A stretch of DNA of 64,000 bases. It comes from UBA2943 sp946534895 (GTDB taxonomy: Bacteria > Bacillota > Clostridia > Christensenellales > Aristaeellaceae). How positions within the stretch are numbered: the stretch's first letter is position 1; each line of letters starts with the position of its first letter. A program made the translations under genes and the position numbers. The stretch is taken from positions 1 through 64,000 of the forward strand of contig CAMNDE010000009.1 of assembly GCA_946534895.1 (NCBI GenBank), read 5' to 3'. The notes beneath the pieces are model-generated. The model saw nothing but the letters and a program-made list of their open reading frames with translations, did not search any database and was not told where the DNA came from. Positions 40,479 to 50,529 of the stretch are shown here, in pieces.

Positions 40479-41444
40479 ATGAGCAGTACGTCATCCATGC
40501 ATATAATCACCCGGAAAACGCCGTGGGAGCGTCTGAAAAAGTGGTTCCGTATTCTCTGGCAGCAGAAAGCGCTGATCGCTCTGTGTCTCCTGCCTCTGGC
40601 CATGGTCATCATCTTCCAGTATGTGCCCATGTACGGCGTGCTGATCGCCTTCAAGAAATACAAGCCCCGGCGCGGCATCTGGGGCAGTGCATGGCTGGAT
40701 CCCTGGTACAAGAACTTTCAGGAGTTCTTCAACAACGTGAACTGCGGGAGCATCCTGAAGCAGACCCTGAAAGTCGGCGTGTTCTCTCTTCTGTTCACCT
40801 ATCCCATGCCCATCATCCTGGCCCTGATGCTCAATGAAGTGAAGCTGAACTGGTTCAAGCGCTCCGTGCAGACCATTTCCTATCTGCCCCACTTCATTTC
40901 CATCGTGGTCATCTGCTCCATGCTGAACACGTTCGGTTCCCTGGACGGCCTGTTCAACAATATCCGGGCGCTCTTCGGCATGGAACGGATCAACATGAAC
41001 GCAGGCACGGCCTATTTCATGCCCATGTTCATCGGGTCGGCCATATGGCAGGGCATAGGATGGGGCAGCATCATTTACCTGTCGGCTCTTTCCAACGTGG
41101 ACACTTCCCTCTACGACGTGGCCAACATTGACGGCGCAACCCGCTTCCAGAAAATCCGGCATATCTGCCTGCCCGCTATCCTGCCTACCACCACCGTCGT
41201 GCTCATCCTGAACACCGGCAATATTTTCACCCAGGATTACACCAAAATCCTCCTGATGATGAACGAAACCAACCGCATGGATCTGGAAGTCATTTCCACC
41301 TATGTATACCGCATCGGCATTCAGGACGGACGCTTCGAGTTCGCCACAGCCGTCAACCTGTTCGTCTCCGTCATCAGCCTGATCCTGGTGGTGGGCACCA
41401 ACTATGTGGTCCGCTATATCGACCCTGAACAGAGCATCTGGTAA
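40479..41444 (+). CDS. lplB: sugar ABC transporter permease, LplB type
   Basis: About 321 residues with six hydrophobic segments. The EAA loop with DGATRFQKIRHICLPAILP contacts the ATPase. FKKYKPRRGIWGSAW near the first external loop and the overall length are typical of the LplB family that imports oligosaccharides. I use the second ATG (MSSTSS) because AGGAG lies 7 bases before it. The partner permease follows after 14 bases and the binding protein after that. No ATPase is in the locus, so a shared MsmK-like ATPase encoded elsewhere is probably used. Confidence 0.93.
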   Translation: MSSTSSMHIITRKTPWERLKKWFRILWQQKALIALCLLPLAMVIIFQYVPMYGVLIAFKKYKPRRGIWGSAWLDPWYKNFQEFFNNVNCGSILKQTLKVGVFSLLFTYPMPIILALMLNEVKLNWFKRSVQTISYLPHFISIVVICSMLNTFGSLDGLFNNIRALFGMERINMNAGTAYFMPMFIGSAIWQGIGWGSIIYLSALSNVDTSLYDVANIDGATRFQKIRHICLPAILPTTTVVLILNTGNIFTQDYTKILLMMNETNRMDLEVISTYVYRIGIQDGRFEFATAVNLFVSVISLILVVGTNYVVRYIDPEQSIW

Positions 41445-41458
41445 GGAGGGAGATCATC

Positions 41459-42373
41459 ATGAGTCAGAAATCCGCATTCAGACGGAAGAACAGAATCAGG
41501 ATCGGCGGCGTGACCTTTGATGCAGTGCTGATTCTCCTGCTCCTGATCTTCTGCGTCATCATTCTTTACCCGTTCCTGAACGTCATCGCCGTATCCCTTT
41601 CCTCCAGCCGCATGATCACCCGCGGCGCGGTGGGCATCCTGCCCCGGGAGCTGAATGTGAAGGGCTATGAAATCGTGTTCTCCCAGCCCGCCATTTATAC
41701 CGCCTATCTCTGGACGCTGTGGTACTGCGTGCTGTTCACCGTGCTCAATGTCAGCCTCACGGCCTGCCTGGGCTATGCCCTGTCAGTGCAGGAGTTCAAG
41801 CTCAGGGGATTTTTCAGCCTGATTCTGCTGATCACCATGTTTTTCAACGGCGGCACGATTCCTTCCTACCTGAACATCCGCAACCTGGGACTGATGAACA
41901 CCACCTGGGCCCTGGTCCTGCCCACCTGCGTATCCGCCTGGAACGTCTTCATGTACCGCTCCTTCTTCAAGGGCATTTCCCACGAAATCCGGGAAGCGGC
42001 ACTGATTGACGGGGCCGGCGAATTCCGCATTCTGGTCAGCATCATCCTTCCCCTGTCCAAGGCGCTGATCGCCTCCTTCTCACTGTTCGCCATCGTCGGC
42101 ATGTGGAACAGCTACTTCAGCGCCCTGCTCTACATCAAGGATGCTTCCCGCCAGCCCATTCAGATGATCCTGCGCTCCATCGTGTTCACCACCAACGCCA
42201 TGGGCTCCACTTTCGGCAGTGACGCCAACGTGATGCTCACCAACGGCTCCGTGAACCCGCTGAATGTGCAGTACGCCTGCCTCGTGGCCACCATTGCGCC
42301 GCTGCTGCTCATCTATCCCTTCATTCAGAAGTATTTCGAACAGGGCATGCAGGTGGGTGCCGTAAAGGGCTGA
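41459..42373 (+). CDS. ytcP: sugar ABC transporter permease, YtcP type
   Basis: 304 residues, six hydrophobic segments, with the EAA loop REAALIDGAGEFRILVSIILPLSKA (short blocks: EAALIDGAGE, IILPLSKA). It is the CUT1-type second permease that pairs with LplB-like proteins. The C-terminal FIQKYFEQGMQVGAVKG is characteristic of the group. The ATG follows GGAGGG. It is in one operon with the upstream permease and downstream binding protein. Confidence 0.93.
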   Translation: MSQKSAFRRKNRIRIGGVTFDAVLILLLLIFCVIILYPFLNVIAVSLSSSRMITRGAVGILPRELNVKGYEIVFSQPAIYTAYLWTLWYCVLFTVLNVSLTACLGYALSVQEFKLRGFFSLILLITMFFNGGTIPSYLNIRNLGLMNTTWALVLPTCVSAWNVFMYRSFFKGISHEIREAALIDGAGEFRILVSIILPLSKALIASFSLFAIVGMWNSYFSALLYIKDASRQPIQMILRSIVFTTNAMGSTFGSDANVMLTNGSVNPLNVQYACLVATIAPLLLIYPFIQKYFEQGMQVGAVKG

Positions 42374-42399
42374 TGCACCCCGTTTCCCTCAGACCAAGA

Positions 42400-42431
42400 T
42401 TTTTTCCGCGTTTTCACGCGGCAAAAATAAA
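42400..42431 (+). other. stem-loop in front of the binding-protein gene
   Basis: CCGCG/CGCGG hairpin flanked by a T run and an A run, 20 bases before the binding-protein RBS. Such structures often stabilise the downstream mRNA, giving more binding protein than permease. On the minus strand it would look like a terminator. Confidence 0.5.
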
Positions 42432-42450
42432 AAAACAAGGAGGATTCACC

Positions 42451-44127
42451 ATGAAAAAGACACTTGCACTGGTACTCGCGCTCGCTCTTATGCTGGGCTG
42501 CATGTCCTTCGCATCCGCCGAAGGCACCATGAACCGTGAAGGTCTTACCTTCCCCGAGCTTCCCGACAACACCCTGAAGCTCACCGTTTCCACCGCCAAT
42601 TTCGGCACCGATCAGCTGCCCACCAAGATGCAGAAGCTGTGGCAGGAAAAGATGGAAGCCTACCTGGGCTGCAAGCTGGACATCACCTGGCAGGTTCAGC
42701 CCTGGAACGATTTCCGCTCCAATGAGTCCGTGGCTCTGGCCGCGGGCGACCTGGCGGACATCAGCACCTATTCCCAGGGACCCCTGGTGAACGGCTACGG
42801 CGCTGACGGTGATGTGCTGAACATCAACGATTATGCCGATTATATGGTATACTATCCCGAATTCGTCAAAGGCCATGTGGGCGGCCAGGCCGGCGTGAAC
42901 AACGAGGACGGCTCCTCCTATGTGTTCTGGGACGGCTATGAGAACGACCTGAACCTGGCCGGCGGCCAGAGCTTCTCCGCTTACGCCTACCGCTTTGACG
43001 TGTTGAAGAAGTACGATCTGAAGCCCGCCACCACCTGGGAAGAGTTCAAGACCCTGTGCGCTTTCCTGAAGGAAAAGATTGACGCCGGCGAAATTGAAAA
43101 CGCCAAGTACGTCATGTCCAACGGCGCTTCCTGGATGGCTTTCTACCGCGGCTTTGTCGGCACCTTCCACACCTGGGACACCACCTACTGGAACGGCACC
43201 GAATGGGCCTTCGGACCCGTGGAAGAGAATTTCCGCACCATGCTCAAGGAAATCCGCGGCCTCTATGAAGCCGGCTACATTGATCCCGAGTATGCCACCG
43301 ACGCTTCCTGCGACGCCAAGGCTGCCAACGGCAACATCCTGATCGTGCCCACCAACTGGGCCGGCTCCGTGCAGTCCTGGAACCAGTCCAAGGTTTCCGA
43401 GGATATGGAGTGGGGCCTGGCCTACCTGCCCTCCTCCGAGTTCGGCACTGCCTGGAAGTGGGGCTCCAAGCTGAGCGGCAAGAACCTCGGCACCACCCTG
43501 ACCATGGGCATTATCATCAGCGCTGACACCGAGTATCCCGAATGGGTGGTCCGCCTGGTGGACTATCAGTACTCCGAAGACATCTACAAGATGCTGAACT
43601 GGGGCATCGAAGGCGAAGACTTTGTGACCCTGGAAGACGGCACCCGCACCTATGTGGACAGCGTTCTGAACGCTGAAAACCCCGGCCAGGAACTGGCTGA
43701 CCGCGGCATCATGTCCTCCGGCAGCGCCCGCACCGGCATCCCGTTCGTTCCCCAGATCTTCTCCACCATTCTGCAGTACAGCGCAACCGAGCCCTGGTGG
43801 TCCCCTGAAAAGGGCTACTATGACGGCAAGTACTGGATCGACACCGCTGTCAACGGCGGCCCCGATTCCATTTCTCCCTATGACCGCGCTCCTCTGACCA
43901 AACTGACGGAAGAAGAAAGCACCCTGAAGGCCACCCTGACCTCCGCCTGCGAAACCTATGCCCGTACCTATGCCAACCGCTTCATCACCGGTGAACTGGA
44001 TATCAACGATGACGCGGCCTGGAACGAGTATGTGGCCGGCGTGAAGAGCCAGACCGAAGACTTCGACGGCTTCTTCAAGACCATCAACGAAAAGACTGAC
44101 CTGGCTTCCCTGGAATCCTACAAGTAA
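42451..44127 (+). CDS. extracellular sugar-binding lipoprotein of the ABC importer
   Basis: 558 residues with a signal peptide (KKTLALVLALALMLGC) whose LMLGC fits a lipobox; an ASA cleavage site lies a few residues later. The size, the LPTKMQKLWQEKMEAYLGCKLD start and the Trp-rich ligand region (TWDTTYWNGTEW) are those of the LplA-type solute-binding proteins that serve LplB/YtcP permeases and usually bind oligosaccharides. Strongly biased codon use suggests high expression. A strong terminator follows, separating it from the esterase gene. Confidence 0.92.
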   Translation: MKKTLALVLALALMLGCMSFASAEGTMNREGLTFPELPDNTLKLTVSTANFGTDQLPTKMQKLWQEKMEAYLGCKLDITWQVQPWNDFRSNESVALAAGDLADISTYSQGPLVNGYGADGDVLNINDYADYMVYYPEFVKGHVGGQAGVNNEDGSSYVFWDGYENDLNLAGGQSFSAYAYRFDVLKKYDLKPATTWEEFKTLCAFLKEKIDAGEIENAKYVMSNGASWMAFYRGFVGTFHTWDTTYWNGTEWAFGPVEENFRTMLKEIRGLYEAGYIDPEYATDASCDAKAANGNILIVPTNWAGSVQSWNQSKVSEDMEWGLAYLPSSEFGTAWKWGSKLSGKNLGTTLTMGIIISADTEYPEWVVRLVDYQYSEDIYKMLNWGIEGEDFVTLEDGTRTYVDSVLNAENPGQELADRGIMSSGSARTGIPFVPQIFSTILQYSATEPWWSPEKGYYDGKYWIDTAVNGGPDSISPYDRAPLTKLTEEESTLKATLTSACETYARTYANRFITGELDINDDAAWNEYVAGVKSQTEDFDGFFKTINEKTDLASLESYK

Positions 44128-44143
44128 TATCCTGCCATGCTCC

Positions 44144-44178
44144 GCGGGCCGGGAGGCATCCCTCCCGGCCCGCATTTT
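44144..44178 (+). terminator. terminator after the binding-protein gene
   Basis: GCGGGCCGGGAGG and its complement form a 13-base stem with a CATC loop, then ATTTTC. Confidence 0.88.
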
Positions 44179-44307
44179 CAGAGCACTGATGCATCGCCTT
44201 TTCCCATCACGTTATCCATCCGGGAGCACAGCTCCCCACCGAGTTTGAAAGCACCGGGCACTGCCCGTTTCACATAAGACAGCATTATTCTGAAAGGAAT
44301 TTCCCAT

Positions 44308-45705
44308 ATGTTTTACGGCGTATCCATTGAATCCGGTCCCCGGGACTGGCAGGTATTTCAGCGCTGCGACGGCAGGGCGGAGATCCATCTGGCCGGACGC
44401 TGGCAGCTGGAGGGCGGCGCCATCCGCGCGGGCGTTGCCTCCGCCACCCCGGTCATCCGCGTGGTGAACGAGGAGGACCAGAGCTGGGTTCTCCCCTGGA
44501 CTCCCTGCAGCAGACAGACCGGCGGCGACCGTCTCACCGGAGAGGAAGTCAAGGGTGAGTGGGAAGCGGACATATGCCTGCCTCAGGGCGGCCCCTACCG
44601 CCTGGAGACCTCACTGGATGCGGTGTCCAAGGCATCAGGCGAGCACTGGATGTTCCACGGCGATATCCGCGTGCACCTGGGCGTCGGCGACGTGTTCTGC
44701 ATGGCCGGGCAGTCCAATGCCGCGGGCTATGCCAAAGGCTGGGCCTTTGATCCGCCGGATGTGCGCGTGCACCTGCAGCGCAACAGCGGCAAATGGGATA
44801 TGGCCGCCCACCCCATGAACGATGCCACCGACGCGGCCGACTGCCTGAACGCGCCCATGAGCGTGACGGGCACTTCACCCTTCCTGTCCTTCGGCCGGCG
44901 CTATGCGGACCTCACCGGCCTGCCCGTCGGCCTTGTGCAGGCCGCCCAGGGCGGGTCGCCCATTGCCCGCTGGGATACGGAAAGAAACGGCGATCTCTAC
45001 CGCAATATGATTGCCAAGATCCGTTCAGCCGGCGGCGTCCGTGCCATTTTATGGTATCAGGGATGCGCCGACGCGGACGCGGACAATGCCGCGCTCTACC
45101 GGGAAAGCTTTATCCGCTTAACCTCCTCTGCCCGGCGGGATCTCGGCTGGAACATTCCCTTCTTCACCATGCAGCTCAACCGGTATGAAACGCAGCCGGA
45201 CGCATCGGCCTGGGCGGAGATCAAGGAAATCCAGCGCAGTCTTGCCCATGAGCTGGACAGCGTGTGGATCCTGCCCACCGCGGGCCTGCCCCAGTCCGAC
45301 GAAATCCACAATTCCGCAGCCGGCAACGTCATGCTGGGCCAGATGCTGGCCAGGCAGGTATACGGCGCGCTGAACGACGGTCCTGCCTTTGAGGCGCCTC
45401 AGGCCATGGAGGCGCGGATCAGCGGCACCAGTGTCCGGCTTTCCGTGACCCATACCACCGGGCTTGTGCAGCTGCGCAGCCTGCACGATCCCGCGGACTT
45501 CACGCTGACGGATGAAGCGGGCGAAAACCCCATCCAGTCCGTTTCCGCCAGCGGCTGCGACCTTCTGCTCGTACCGTCCCGCCCCTGCGGCGTATCTGCC
45601 CGTCTTTCCTACGGCTGCCATCCCCAGGGGCCGGAAGGCGCCATTGTGGATCAGCAGACCTTTCTGCCCCTTGTCGCGTTTCATCATATGGAGGTGTTGT
45701 CATGA
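44308..45705 (+). CDS. SASA-domain carbohydrate esterase
   Basis: 465 residues. After an N-terminal beta-domain, the SGNH-like hydrolase core has CMAGQSNAAGYAKG (nucleophile Ser about 137), AAQGGSPIARW, ILWYQGCADAD and DEIHNSAAG (Asp/His of the triad, about 331-335), as in sialate O-acetylesterases and acetylxylan-esterase-like enzymes. It probably removes O-acetyl groups from sugars brought in by the adjacent importer. No signal peptide, so it acts in the cytoplasm. RBS GAAAGGAA. Its last codons overlap the GH29 start (ATGA). Confidence 0.85.
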   Translation: MFYGVSIESGPRDWQVFQRCDGRAEIHLAGRWQLEGGAIRAGVASATPVIRVVNEEDQSWVLPWTPCSRQTGGDRLTGEEVKGEWEADICLPQGGPYRLETSLDAVSKASGEHWMFHGDIRVHLGVGDVFCMAGQSNAAGYAKGWAFDPPDVRVHLQRNSGKWDMAAHPMNDATDAADCLNAPMSVTGTSPFLSFGRRYADLTGLPVGLVQAAQGGSPIARWDTERNGDLYRNMIAKIRSAGGVRAILWYQGCADADADNAALYRESFIRLTSSARRDLGWNIPFFTMQLNRYETQPDASAWAEIKEIQRSLAHELDSVWILPTAGLPQSDEIHNSAAGNVMLGQMLARQVYGALNDGPAFEAPQAMEARISGTSVRLSVTHTTGLVQLRSLHDPADFTLTDEAGENPIQSVSASGCDLLLVPSRPCGVSARLSYGCHPQGPEGAIVDQQTFLPLVAFHHMEVLS

Positions 45706-47129
45706 GCTGGAATCTGAACTGGGCTCCCCTTGCCCACGACGCCCCGCAGTGGATGCGGGACGGCAAATTCGGCCTGTTTTTCCACTGGGGCGTATACAGC
45801 GTGCCCGCCTGCGAAAACGAATGGTATTCCCGGAACATGTACCTGAAAGGCTGCAAGCAGAACCTCTGGCACGAGGAGCACTATGGAAAGCTGAGCGAGT
45901 TCGGCTACAAGGATTTCATTCCCATGTTTCATGCGGAACACTTTGATCCCGACGCCTGGGCCGATCTTGTCCGGCTCAGCGGGGCAAAATATGCCGGGCC
46001 TGTCTCCGAGCACGCCGACAACTACTCCCTCTGGGACAGCCGCATCAATCCCATCAATTCCGTGAAAACCGGTCCGCACCGGGACATCGCCGGCGAATGC
46101 TCCGAGGCTTTCCGCAAAAAGGGCATCAAGTACCTCGCCACCTTCCATCATCAGTGGCTCTGGGGCTGGTTCATGTCCACCGACAATGAGGCGGACGTGT
46201 ACGACCCCGCCAACGAAATCTATTACGGGCCTGCCCTGCCCCTGGAAACCAACCGCTATAACCCCTACCGCAAGCCAGACAAAAAGTTCTGCGATATCTG
46301 GCTGGAAAAGATCCGGGAAGTGGCCGAGCGCTACCGGCCGGATGCGCTGTACTTCGACGGACGCGTCATGATCCTGCCCGAGGAATACCGCCTGGCGGCC
46401 GCCAAGTGCTACTATGACGCCGTGCCCGGCGGAATCATCACCTACAAGCAGGAGGACTTCCCCTCCGGGCTCGGGGTGTTCGACGTGGAGTGCGGACGCT
46501 TTGCCGAGAAGCAGCCCTTCTTCTGGCAGACGGATGACCGTCTGGAGGACAACATCACCTGGTGCATTGTGCAGCATCCGAAGTACAAGAGCGCCGGGAA
46601 AATGATCCAGCAGCTTGCCGACGTCACCGCCAAGAACGGATGCCTGCTCCTGAACGTGGGCCCGCAGGAGGACGGCACCTTCCATCCGGACGCCGTAAAG
46701 CAGCTCACGCGCATCGGTGAGTGGCTGCAGGTGAACGGCGAAGCCATCTACTGCACCCGGCCCTACACCATTGCCGGCGAGGGCGTCACCATCGGCACAA
46801 ACGAGGACTACAACGCCGAGCGTCTCAAGGCCCAGATGAAGGACGGTCTGGCCATGGAAAGCGGACAGTACCATCTCACCGGGGACGATGTGCGCTATAC
46901 ACAGACAGACGAAGCCCTGTACGTGATCGGGTTCGGTATTCCCCAGGACAACACGCTGCATTTACACGCGCTGCGCGAGGGCAGTGAACTGGGGCATGTG
47001 CGCTCCGCCCGGATGCTGGGCACGGATGCCCGGGTAGATTTCACCCGCGACGGAGAAACAATGACCATCCGTCTGCCCGAAGAGCGTCCGTTCGAGGAAG
47101 GTTTTGTGGTCCGTCTGGACAAGGAGTAA
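45702..47129 (+). CDS. GH29 alpha-L-fucosidase
   Basis: 475 residues. The GH29 landmarks are WMRDGKFGLFFHWGVYSVPA, HAEHFDPDAW, GAKYAGPVSEHADNYSLWDS and the nucleophile region DALYFDGRV (Asp about 219). NGCLLLNVGPQEDG and a small C-terminal beta-domain follow. It releases terminal alpha-L-fucose from oligosaccharides inside the cell. It overlaps the esterase gene by four bases and is followed after 6 bases by a GH2 gene, so the three are one translational unit. Whether it prefers alpha-1,2 or alpha-1,3/4 links cannot be told. Confidence 0.92.
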   Translation: MSWNLNWAPLAHDAPQWMRDGKFGLFFHWGVYSVPACENEWYSRNMYLKGCKQNLWHEEHYGKLSEFGYKDFIPMFHAEHFDPDAWADLVRLSGAKYAGPVSEHADNYSLWDSRINPINSVKTGPHRDIAGECSEAFRKKGIKYLATFHHQWLWGWFMSTDNEADVYDPANEIYYGPALPLETNRYNPYRKPDKKFCDIWLEKIREVAERYRPDALYFDGRVMILPEEYRLAAAKCYYDAVPGGIITYKQEDFPSGLGVFDVECGRFAEKQPFFWQTDDRLEDNITWCIVQHPKYKSAGKMIQQLADVTAKNGCLLLNVGPQEDGTFHPDAVKQLTRIGEWLQVNGEAIYCTRPYTIAGEGVTIGTNEDYNAERLKAQMKDGLAMESGQYHLTGDDVRYTQTDEALYVIGFGIPQDNTLHLHALREGSELGHVRSARMLGTDARVDFTRDGETMTIRLPEERPFEEGFVVRLDKE

Positions 47130-47135
47130 GCATTC

Positions 47136-49415
47136 ATGAAACGCATGGACTTCTGCAGCGGATGGACATACCGCATCTGGGGCAGGCCGGGCAGTACGCC
47201 GGTCACACTGCCCCATGATTACAGCCAGTTTCTGCCGCGCACGCCGGAAAGCTTTTCCGGAAGCGCCGGCGGCTGGTTTCAGGGTGCCGACATCATCTAC
47301 GATCGGGAACTTCATGTCACGGAAGACATGCTTTCCCGGCAGGTCATGCTGGAGTTCGAGGGCGTGTTCCCCGGCGCGGAAGTGTATCTGGACGACACCC
47401 TGATCGTCCGGCAGCCCTATGGCTGCCTGTCCTTCCTTGCCGATCTGACCCCACATCTGCGCGCCGGCGTGCAGAAAATCCGTGTGAACGTGCACGGCAA
47501 TGCCCTGCCCAATGCCCGATGGTACATGGGCACAGGCATATGCCGGCCTGTATACCTGCTCCAGGGCCCGCGGGCACATATCGAGCCCCGTGGCCTGCAT
47601 GCCGACACCATCCAGGCCGGTGACGACTGGCATCTGAGTGCGCAGATCCGTGTGTCTTCTGAAAGCGTGCACAAAGACCATACCCTGCTCGTCACCCTGA
47701 AGGACCCGGAAGGCCTGGCCATGTTCCAGTCCCGTCTCCCCATTACCGAACCCGCGCTCTGCCTGGAAAAAGTCCTGACATCCATCCGGGCATGGACGCC
47801 GGAAACCCCGGTTCTCTACACCCTGACCGCGGACCTGTATGCGGATGATGTTCTCCTGGACACCGCGTCCATCCCCGTGGGCTTTCGGGAAGTCCGGCTG
47901 GACAGAGAGCAGGGACTGCTGCTCAATGGAGGGCCCATTAAGCTCCGCGGCGGCTGCGTGCACCAGGACAACGGCCTGCTCGGCGCTGTCAGTCTGCCAG
48001 GCGCGGAATACCGGAAAGCGCTGCTTTTGAAGGAATTCGGTTTCAATGCCGTGAGATGCGCGCACAATCCGCCCGCTCCCGCTTTCCTGGACGCCTGCGA
48101 CGAACTCGGGCTTCTCGTTGTGGACGAATTCACGGACATGTGGAACATCGGCAAGAATCCCTATGATTATCATCTGTTTTTCCAGGACCGCTGGAAACAG
48201 GACCTGGAAAGCATGATCCTTAGGGACCGCCATCATCCGTCCGTGATCATGTGGAGCATCGGCAATGAAATCCCGGAGCGGGACGGTTCCGGAAACGGAT
48301 ATGTCCTGTGCCGCGCCATGTGCGGCCTTGTACGTGACCTGGACAGGACACGACCTGTCACTGCCGCGCTCAACAATATCGGAAAGCGCCGCCTGGACAT
48401 GCTCGCCGCCAATGTGCAGAAGGAGGATCCGGACAGCATCGATTATTTCGGTGCCCTGAGCGAAAACTTTCTCGCGCCTCTGGACGTGGCGGGCTACAAC
48501 TACCTCGCCCGGCGGTACGAGCATGACCTGACTGCCTGGCCTGAGCGCTTTCTCTGCGGCATGGAGAGCGTGGCCGGGGAAGCCCTGGAGTGCTGGCAGA
48601 AAACGCTCCGGCATCCGAGGGTCATCGGCGACTTCGCATGGGCTGCCATGGACTATCTCGGCGAAGCCGGCATCGGCCATGTATGGCATCACCCGGAGGA
48701 CGGGGAAGGCTTCTTTGAGACCTGGCCCTGGCGTCAGGCCAACTGCGGGGACATGGATCTGTGCGGCCGCATGAATCCCGCCGGTAATTATCGCAGGGCT
48801 GTCTGGGGCACTCTGGAAAAACCATGCATCGCCGTGCAGCATCCCGCGCATTTCCATGAGGACGGCGATGTCTCCTACTGGGCCTGGCCGGAGAGAGAAA
48901 CGGCCTGGGACTATCCCGACTGGGAAGGACATCCCATCCAGGTGGACGTATACAGCCCGGGCCGGTCCGTCACGCTCAGCCTGAACGGCCGGACCATTGG
49001 CACCACAAATTGCCGGGACTGCATCGCGTCCTTTGATCTCACCTATGAGCCGGGCCTTCTCGAGGCGGTGGATGACGCGGGGAACCGCAGCAGCATCCGG
49101 ACTCCGGGAAAGCCTGCCCGCCTTTCGCTCTCAGCCCGGCGCTTTGGGAACCTGGCCTGGGTGGAAGCCTGCATCACCGATGATGCCGGAATCCCCTGTG
49201 CCTTTGATCACAGGACCATTTCCTTTGACTGTGCGGGCGGGGATATTCTCGCCTGCGGAAGCGCCGATCCCGCCTCCGAAGAAGGGTTCCAGTCCGGAAA
49301 AGCCCGGGCCTGGCGCGCATCTGTCTGCGCCATTGTCCGGATCCGGAAGGGGAATACCGTCGTTTACGCCCGGGCAGATGGTCTGCCTCAGGCCGGTTCC
49401 ATTTCATTTTTATAA
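47136..49415 (+). CDS. GH2 beta-galactosidase-like glycosidase
   Basis: 759 residues with the GH2 order of sugar-binding domain, Ig-like domain, TIM barrel and C-terminal Ig-like domains. The acid/base lies in WSIGNEIPER (Glu about 377) and the nucleophile in CGMESVAGE (Glu about 477). KLRGGCVHQDNGLLG and NAVRCAHNPPAPAFLDACDELG are typical barrel motifs. GH2 includes beta-galactosidases, glucuronidases and mannosidases; beta-galactosidase is most probable given the neighbouring GH42, but not proven. Cytoplasmic. Start ATG; RBS AAGGAG close to the GH29 stop. Confidence 0.9.
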   Translation: MKRMDFCSGWTYRIWGRPGSTPVTLPHDYSQFLPRTPESFSGSAGGWFQGADIIYDRELHVTEDMLSRQVMLEFEGVFPGAEVYLDDTLIVRQPYGCLSFLADLTPHLRAGVQKIRVNVHGNALPNARWYMGTGICRPVYLLQGPRAHIEPRGLHADTIQAGDDWHLSAQIRVSSESVHKDHTLLVTLKDPEGLAMFQSRLPITEPALCLEKVLTSIRAWTPETPVLYTLTADLYADDVLLDTASIPVGFREVRLDREQGLLLNGGPIKLRGGCVHQDNGLLGAVSLPGAEYRKALLLKEFGFNAVRCAHNPPAPAFLDACDELGLLVVDEFTDMWNIGKNPYDYHLFFQDRWKQDLESMILRDRHHPSVIMWSIGNEIPERDGSGNGYVLCRAMCGLVRDLDRTRPVTAALNNIGKRRLDMLAANVQKEDPDSIDYFGALSENFLAPLDVAGYNYLARRYEHDLTAWPERFLCGMESVAGEALECWQKTLRHPRVIGDFAWAAMDYLGEAGIGHVWHHPEDGEGFFETWPWRQANCGDMDLCGRMNPAGNYRRAVWGTLEKPCIAVQHPAHFHEDGDVSYWAWPERETAWDYPDWEGHPIQVDVYSPGRSVTLSLNGRTIGTTNCRDCIASFDLTYEPGLLEAVDDAGNRSSIRTPGKPARLSLSARRFGNLAWVEACITDDAGIPCAFDHRTISFDCAGGDILACGSADPASEEGFQSGKARAWRASVCAIVRIRKGNTVVYARADGLPQAGSISFL

Positions 49416-49430
49416 ATATTTAGTCCAAAA

Positions 49431-49459
49431 TTGACGCTTGTTTATTTCTTCAGTACAAT
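49431..49459 (+). promoter_or_regulatory. promoter of the lacI-GH42 unit with adjacent AT-rich motif
   Basis: TTGACG, 17 bases, TACAAT, 40 bases before the LacI ATG. AAATATTTAGT (49414-49424), just upstream of the -35, recurs in the control region of the divergent GH106-like gene at 40088-40098. Confidence 0.6.
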
Positions 49460-49498
49460 ACAGCGGAAGGAAAACCTGCACAGAAAGGGGACTTTCCC

Positions 49499-50515
49499 AT
49501 GAAATACACCATGCGTGACATTGCTGAACGCGCCAATGTCTCCCCCGCAACCGTGAGCAACGCGCTCAACGGCCGGGCAGGCGTGAGCAAATCCGTTCAG
49601 GAAAACATCCTGGCCATTGCCCGGGAAATGGGCTACGGACTGAACCGGGAGCCCGCCAGACCCAGACGGCACATGCGCTTCATCGCCTACCAGGCCCACG
49701 GCATGGTGGTCAAGGAAAACCAGTTCTTTTCCGAAATCATTGAGAGCATTCAGCTTGAATGCCACCGGGCCGGCCTGGACCTGGTGATCAGCCATGTCAA
49801 TGCGCGGAAGGATGAGGACTTTGCCCGGCAGATGGAATCCTTCCGGGAAGAAGAATGCGCCGGCATCATTCTGCTGGGCACGGAAATGAGTTCCGAGGAC
49901 CTGAAGCGGTTCTCAGGTTTCGCCTCCCCCATTGTGGTGCTGGACAATCTGTTCCGTCAGGAGCAGGTCCACTCCGTGGTCATGAACAACTGGCAGGCCG
50001 GCTATCTGGCCGGCCAGGCGCTTTACGAGGCCGGACACCGGGACATACAGCACATTACCAGCAGCATCGGCTTCAGCAATATGACCGAGCGCATGCAGGG
50101 CCTGAAGGCTTTTCTCGAGGAGAAGGGCCTGAGCCTCGGGGAAGACAGGATCTGGTCCGTCTATCCCACCATTGACCGGGTCTATGAGGACATGAAGCGT
50201 CTGATCCAGGAGCGCGGAAAACTGCCGGAAGCATTTTTCGCGGCCAATGACAGCATGGCCATCGGCTGCATGCGCGCCATCCGTGAAGCGGGCTACCGCG
50301 TGCCGGAGGACGTATCCATCATCGGCATGGATGACACGCCCATCTGTCTCGCGTGCACGCCGCAGCTGAGCACGGTCCGGGTATTCCGCAAGGAAATGGG
50401 CGAGACAGCCGTGCGCATGCTGCTCTCCCTGCCCGCAGACGGCATGCCCTGCGCCCTGAAGACAGAAGTCAGCGTGCAGCTCATCATGCGCGATTCCGTA
50501 ATTCAAAAGAAATAA
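49499..50515 (+). CDS. LacI family regulator of the glycan locus
   Basis: 338 residues with the N-terminal MRDIAERANVSPATVSNALNG helix-turn-helix, a hinge, and a sugar-binding effector domain (AYQAHGMVVKENQFFSE; RVPEDVSIIGMDDTP). It should repress or activate the surrounding glycosidase and transporter genes in response to a sugar. The GH42 gene follows 15 bases after the stop, with the RBS overlapping the stop, so it is in one operon. The shared AT motif at 49414 and 40088 is a candidate binding site. RBS AAAGGGG. Confidence 0.93.
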   Translation: MKYTMRDIAERANVSPATVSNALNGRAGVSKSVQENILAIAREMGYGLNREPARPRRHMRFIAYQAHGMVVKENQFFSEIIESIQLECHRAGLDLVISHVNARKDEDFARQMESFREEECAGIILLGTEMSSEDLKRFSGFASPIVVLDNLFRQEQVHSVVMNNWQAGYLAGQALYEAGHRDIQHITSSIGFSNMTERMQGLKAFLEEKGLSLGEDRIWSVYPTIDRVYEDMKRLIQERGKLPEAFFAANDSMAIGCMRAIREAGYRVPEDVSIIGMDDTPICLACTPQLSTVRVFRKEMGETAVRMLLSLPADGMPCALKTEVSVQLIMRDSVIQKK

Positions 50516-50529
50516 GGAGGCTGGACCCC

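Noticed and set aside
42325..44175. 616-codon minus-strand frame opposite the sugar-binding protein
   Set aside because: Gly/Val/His-rich antisense frame; the plus-strand gene has a signal peptide and operon context.
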